This document shows positions 33,207 through 36,892 of a stretch of 36,892 bases of DNA, piece after piece. The DNA is from UBA5266 sp964610025 (lineage in GTDB: Bacteria > Bacteroidota > Bacteroidia > Bacteroidales > WCHB1-69). The first letter of the stretch is position 1. Each line of letters opens with the position of its first letter. The DNA is taken from contig CAZSTX010000019.1 in assembly GCA_964610025.1 (NCBI GenBank), forward strand, positions 1-36,892, written 5' to 3'. The notes beneath the pieces were generated by a model. That model was not told the DNA's origin. It saw nothing but the letters and a program-made list of their open reading frames with translations, and searched no databases. The position numbers and the translations under genes are program-made.

Positions 33207-35187
33207 ATTGATTTTTAATAACTTTTATTATCTTGATAGCTTGCTGATTATTTTGTATTTTAAAGAAATACATCCCTTCGGCAAAAGATGAAATGTCGAT
33301 AGAAGTTGTTTTATTTATAATACATTGAGTATGTATTAATTTCCCGTGTAAATCATAGATTTCCAAGAGCGTGTTTTGTAAATTCATATCTTTAATTTCC
33401 AAGTCGATACGATCAATACATGGATTAGGCGATAGCGTGACATCGGCTGTAGAGGGGGAGCTTTCTTTAATACTTACATTGTCAACACAAGCCCAATTGC
33501 TTATGGTATCGTTTGTGCGGTTGTTGTCTCCCACTACGGCATCAAGATAAACTTTTATCATATAATCTGATACATGAGGCGCATTATAAGGGATGTTAAA
33601 TGTAAATGGGATAGCTTCTCCGACGGATAAGGCGGGAATATTTTCTTGCAAATGATCTATGATTTGACCGGCACTGTCAATATTGGCATAAACACCGAGA
33701 TTGGAAAGTTCGTTTTGACTTTGGTTAAATAGTGTAAGCTGTAGGGAGATGGAACTATTGGCATGATGACAGCTATCCGGTGTAGGATAAACAATATTCG
33801 TTATGCCGACGTCCATTAGCGTGCTAAAAGTAAGGGTGTCGCTCCAAAGTGATCCATCCGGACAGACAGCTCGGAGTGATACATGATAAGTAGTTTGGGG
33901 ACTTAAATTACTTAAAATATACGGATTATTATACACTAATTTTGTTCCTGCGGGTGCATTCTCCTTTTGAATGGAAATCTCCCACGAAGAGTGGAATGAA
34001 GTATCAATCCATGAAATTTGTGCCGAATGAGTAGTGATATTACTTGCTTGAAGTCCGAATGCCATAATATGGCTGCAACAACCACTGCCATCGCCTGTGT
34101 ATGTTGATGAACCTTTTTTATTTAATACCTTCCAATTCCGTGCAGTAGCTATATCGCTATGACAGGAAGACGAGCCTAAACACTCAATGGTGTCATTCGC
34201 AATATAAATATGTCCTTGAATCCACCCGTTCCAATCAGGTAATATTTTAAATAGTGAATCCAAAGCACACGCACTTAATGGATTTCCATAACATTCAATG
34301 GTATGTAAACTTGTATCGCCTCGAATATCCAAACCGGTTAATAAATTATTACTTATTAACAATTGTAACATTTTCGGAAGATTATCCACTTTCAAATGTT
34401 GCAATTGATTATTAGATATCCACAAAGCTTGAAGAGAAGGGTTGTCGATTAGCTCGAAAGAAGTGAATAAATTATCTTCTATGTTTAATGTCTTTAATTT
34501 CTGAAGTCCTTCTACTTGCAAATGTGTAAGTTGATTATTTTTACAATTAACTCGTTCAATGCTGTCATTTAATTTTACATATTTAAAATAATTGTCATAT
34601 GCAGTAAGATATTTTAAAGAAACACAAAAACTTACATCTAAAGAATCTAACAAGGGATTGCCTATAAGCACGAAAGTTTCTAAATTAGTACAACCGTCAT
34701 ACTTTAAACTTTGAAAAGTGAGATTGTTATTAAATAAATCTAAATACCTTAATGCCAAGCAATTGCTAATGTCAACAGAGAGCGTTTCGTTTGCCGGCGG
34801 CAGTGAATAAAGTTTTAGTTCTGATAAGGTAGTATGATTGCTTGCGTCAACAGAAATTATATTATAAAAATCTCGGTATGTTTTAGCTTCATTAACTAAA
34901 TAACTTATTTCTCCGGCAATCGTTACACGCTTACTTATCATGGGAATACTAAAATTTTTAGTGTACTTTGTAAGTGTTTGCATTAGCGTATCTATGGCAT
35001 TTCCCAGGCTATCTTCCCTGTAAAAATAAACAAGTGTACTGTCTGCATTTGTTTTCAAACCTACAAAGAGCGTATCACTGGTCGTAGTAAAAGTAAAAGT
35101 AACGCGAGGCAAAGAAGATTGAGCTTTTACTGCACTAAATGAGATAAATAGGATAATAATGCTTAATGTTAATTTTATTGTTCTCAT
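33205..35187 (-). CDS. secreted leucine-rich-repeat/Fn3 protein with T9SS sorting tail
   Basis: This is a surface or secreted protein probably involved in binding. The signal peptide is 1-22 (AVKAQ). Residues 117-310 hold about eight degenerate leucine-rich repeats of the Bacteroidetes type, with the pattern LxxLxLxxN (for example LKTLNIEDNLF, LQALWISNNQL, LLISNNLL). Residues about 373-457 form a fibronectin type III domain with a Cys pair region before it. About 460-570 is a CARDB-like beta domain with DVGITNIVYPTPDSC. Residues 580-660 are a type A T9SS sorting domain with SPNPC, EIYDLHGKL, SIDISSFAEGMYFFKI and a terminal KVIKNQ. It has no visible catalytic residues. It follows its neighbour after 11 bases in one operon, and their tails are near duplicates at DNA level. 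Confidence 0.85.
   Translation of the reverse strand: MRTIKLTLSIIILFISFSAVKAQSSLPRVTFTFTTTSDTLFVGLKTNADSTLVYFYREDSLGNAIDTLMQTLTKYTKNFSIPMISKRVTIAGEISYLVNEAKTYRDFYNIISVDASNHTTLSELKLYSLPPANETLSVDISNCLALRYLDLFNNNLTFQSLKYDGCTNLETFVLIGNPLLDSLDVSFCVSLKYLTAYDNYFKYVKLNDSIERVNCKNNQLTHLQVEGLQKLKTLNIEDNLFTSFELIDNPSLQALWISNNQLQHLKVDNLPKMLQLLISNNLLTGLDIRGDTSLHTIECYGNPLSACALDSLFKILPDWNGWIQGHIYIANDTIECLGSSSCHSDIATARNWKVLNKKGSSTYTGDGSGCCSHIMAFGLQASNITTHSAQISWIDTSFHSSWEISIQKENAPAGTKLVYNNPYILSNLSPQTTYHVSLRAVCPDGSLWSDTLTFSTLMDVGITNIVYPTPDSCHHANSSISLQLTLFNQSQNELSNLGVYANIDSAGQIIDHLQENIPALSVGEAIPFTFNIPYNAPHVSDYMIKVYLDAVVGDNNRTNDTISNWACVDNVSIKESSPSTADVTLSPNPCIDRIDLEIKDMNLQNTLLEIYDLHGKLIHTQCIINKTTSIDISSFAEGMYFFKIQNNQQAIKIIKVIKNQ
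33210..33312. repeat. copy 1 of duplicated T9SS tail sequence
   Basis: About 103 bases covering the end of the LRR-protein gene match 35204-35306 at all but about 12 positions by eye, without gaps. It encodes the terminal SIDISSFAEGMYFFKIQNNQ region of the sorting domain. See the partner copy. Confidence 0.8.
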
Positions 35188-35198
35188 ATTAATTTTTT

Positions 35199-36800
35199 TT
35201 ATCGATTTATAATAACTTTTAATGTCTTGATATGTTGCTGATTGTTTTGTATTTTAAATAAATACATCCCTTCGGCATAAGATGAGATATCAATAGAAGT
35301 TGTTTCATCTACAATGTCTTGCATAAATAACAATTTGCCTTGCAAATTATAGATTTCTATCTTTCCGTTGTTTAAAACTTTCCCATTAAGTCGTACCTCT
35401 ATCCAATCATTCGCCGGATTGGGAGAAAGAAAAATGTTGTTTTCTTTTACAGATGCTTTTTCAATATTCAAAAGAGAATTAAAGGATTTTGCATTAAAAG
35501 GATCTATTGGATTATCACACTGATCAGTTATAAAGGACTCTATTTCTTCTCCTTCTACATCTATAGACGAACAATCATTTTCATAATAATCAGAAAGGTC
35601 GACATTTATATTGATATTACTTTGATTATAATCAGGATATTCAATTCTATGACAATCTTCTGTTAAATTTTCATAAACAAAGAAAAATCTTGCCACATTG
35701 TGAGTGATTCCTGTTCCCACATCATCCCATACTCCACCACAGTAGAATAAGTTATTAAAAACTTTTATTTTATGTAATTCATGTTGAACTCCTTGCACAT
35801 AATTTTCAAAATACATAAGATTGTTAAAAGCTAAATCACAAGTAACAAGAAAAGAAGCATTGGCAAGTGGCCCAACCGCATTGCTTGATTCATATCCGAC
35901 AAAACCGAATCGATCGGGAAAGCAAGCGATATCTTTTAAATGCAAAACGCCCTGATAATGAATCTCATTAACATTACTTAACACCCCCGAATTATCGGCA
36001 AGAAAAGAATAAATAATATCATTATCAGAATATGCCACATAAAATTGATATGGATTGTTTGGATCGGGTGTTGTAACACAATAAGAATCGGGTGTTGTAG
36101 ATTGTTGAAACCAATATAGCCCGCTATTATTATTGAGATTATTAATATCTACACAAATAAAGCCACATTTTTGTTCATCCCGATGAATTCCTGAAACAAC
36201 AAATTGTTCGTCATATAACCATGTTACCTTATGAAATTCATATCCTGAAAAAGGCAATATCTGATGAGGATTAGTCATATTTGAATACTCTAATGAAGAA
36301 ATTATACCGTTTCCATTATTATCTCTACCGCAAACAATAATCTTATTTAAATCTATAATAGCTTCTATTGAGTAAAAAACGGTTTCCGAATTATACTTAT
36401 AAAATTCGGTAGTAGAGGGATCTAAATCATAATCTACCTTAAAAACAAAGGCTTTTCCATTAATTTCTCCACAAAGTAAAATAATTGTTCCAAAACTTGA
36501 TTTGGGGTCTTCCTTTACTATAATATCATGTACAATAATTTGAGCATCGGGTTCAATAAAAAACACAGCAGACTGAATAGGATTGAAATACACATCCGTT
36601 TTTGTAATTACGATTTTATCGTAAGATAAATTAGGAGCATCTTTAGCACTAACGGCAGCTATAAATTCTTGAGATAATGAATTAATGGCAAAAGTTGAAT
36701 TGGCATGCAAGTTATAATTTTGTGCATTGATTTTTACATATCCTGCATAACTACATAAGTTAAAGGATATTACTGTTAAAAATAAAAGTATTTTTTTCAT
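35199..36800 (-). CDS. secreted protein of unknown function with T9SS sorting tail
   Basis: The signal peptide is 1-19 (CSYA). The body (about 25-430) is all-beta in appearance with repeated short strand units (for example GTIILLCGEINGKAFVFKV, KIIVCGRDNNGNGIISSLEY, FGFVGYESSN), which suggests a beta-propeller; I do not recognise a named family. A Cys/Asp/Glu-rich linker follows (about 430-455). Residues about 456-533 are a type A T9SS sorting domain: LSPNPANDWIEV, EIYNLQGKLLF, SIDISSYAEGMYLFKI and terminal KVIINR. The first gene of a two-gene operon with a textbook promoter 44-74 bases upstream. Homologues of this kind in Bacteroidetes are often listed as hypothetical or T9SS cargo. Function unknown. 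Confidence 0.8.
   Translation of the reverse strand: MKKILLFLTVISFNLCSYAGYVKINAQNYNLHANSTFAINSLSQEFIAAVSAKDAPNLSYDKIVITKTDVYFNPIQSAVFFIEPDAQIIVHDIIVKEDPKSSFGTIILLCGEINGKAFVFKVDYDLDPSTTEFYKYNSETVFYSIEAIIDLNKIIVCGRDNNGNGIISSLEYSNMTNPHQILPFSGYEFHKVTWLYDEQFVVSGIHRDEQKCGFICVDINNLNNNSGLYWFQQSTTPDSYCVTTPDPNNPYQFYVAYSDNDIIYSFLADNSGVLSNVNEIHYQGVLHLKDIACFPDRFGFVGYESSNAVGPLANASFLVTCDLAFNNLMYFENYVQGVQHELHKIKVFNNLFYCGGVWDDVGTGITHNVARFFFVYENLTEDCHRIEYPDYNQSNININVDLSDYYENDCSSIDVEGEEIESFITDQCDNPIDPFNAKSFNSLLNIEKASVKENNIFLSPNPANDWIEVRLNGKVLNNGKIEIYNLQGKLLFMQDIVDETTSIDISSYAEGMYLFKIQNNQQHIKTLKVIINR
35204..35306. repeat. copy 2 of duplicated T9SS tail sequence
   Basis: The 3' end of the upstream operon gene, the near match of 33210-33312. 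The two copies are direct repeats about 2 kb apart and could recombine, deleting the gene between them and fusing tails. Confidence 0.8.
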
Positions 36801-36843
36801 TTTCTTATATTTTTAGTTAAAAAATAATGTTTCTTTTCGCTGG

Positions 36844-36874
36844 CAAAATTAGACATAATTTTTTAATATATCAA
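36844..36874 (-). promoter_or_regulatory. Bacteroidetes-type promoter of the two-gene T9SS cargo operon
   Basis: On the minus strand the -7 element is TAATTTTG (36844-36851), a perfect TAnnTTTG, and the -33 TTG lies at 36872-36874, exactly 20 bases away. Transcription would start near 36838, giving a leader of about 38 bases before the ATG at 36800. Confidence 0.7.
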
Positions 36875-36892
36875 CAATTTTCAAAACAAATT

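Overview
The window is a low-GC stretch (about 30% G+C by eye in most of it) from a member of the Bacteroidetes, most likely an anaerobe of the order Bacteroidales. Four things point there. Three secreted proteins end in type IX secretion (Por) sorting tails. Several genes are preceded by the Bacteroidetes -7 element TAnnTTTG, twice with a TTG -33 element exactly 20 bases upstream. Lineage-typical families are present: a dihydroorotase/DUF4296 pair, a DUF1573 protein, a WcaJ-type sugar transferase and an NtrC-type regulator without a helix-turn-helix. Finally, a giant oxygen-sensitive radical-type dehydratase activase suggests anaerobic life. A run of 100 N at 32416-32515 shows that this is a scaffold of two contigs.

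Layout. 1-8540: a GLUG-repeat secreted protein; a convergent pair of mtnN and a TonB-C-domain protein; an orphan TolC-like protein; and a 1416-residue protein with two BcrAD-type activase domains plus a 2-hydroxyacyl-CoA dehydratase-like half. 8567-12292, minus strand: glycosyltransferase, ECF sigma factor, OmpA-like lipoprotein and xerD, in two tightly coupled pairs. 12406-22886, plus strand, with gaps of at most a few dozen bases: tgt, a carboxyltransferase whose biotinyl-like domain lacks the biotin lysine, dihydroorotase, DUF4296 lipoprotein, DegT aminotransferase, OYE-type oxidoreductase, a CopA copper ATPase with a CopZ-like tail, and a short-chain dehydrogenase. 22887-23424 is the only long gene-free stretch. 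23425-31968: thioesterase and unknown secreted protein (minus), C-terminal processing protease (plus), then Nudix hydrolase, response regulator, dnaN, WcaJ-type transferase and a lipoprotein (all minus). At 31969 a DUF1573 gene runs into the gap.

After the gap lie the 3' part of tpiA and a two-gene operon of large T9SS-exported proteins with nearly duplicated sorting tails. tpiA is clearly richer in G+C than the sequence before the gap, so the join should not be taken on trust.

Most genes are housekeeping. The most interesting are the double-activase fusion, the carboxyltransferase without a biotin lysine, the zinc-less Tgt, the CopA-CopZ fusion with a possible internal start, and the scaffold junction. 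No CRISPR array, tRNA, rRNA or recognisable insertion sequence was seen, and no convincing new multi-gene defence or mobile system.
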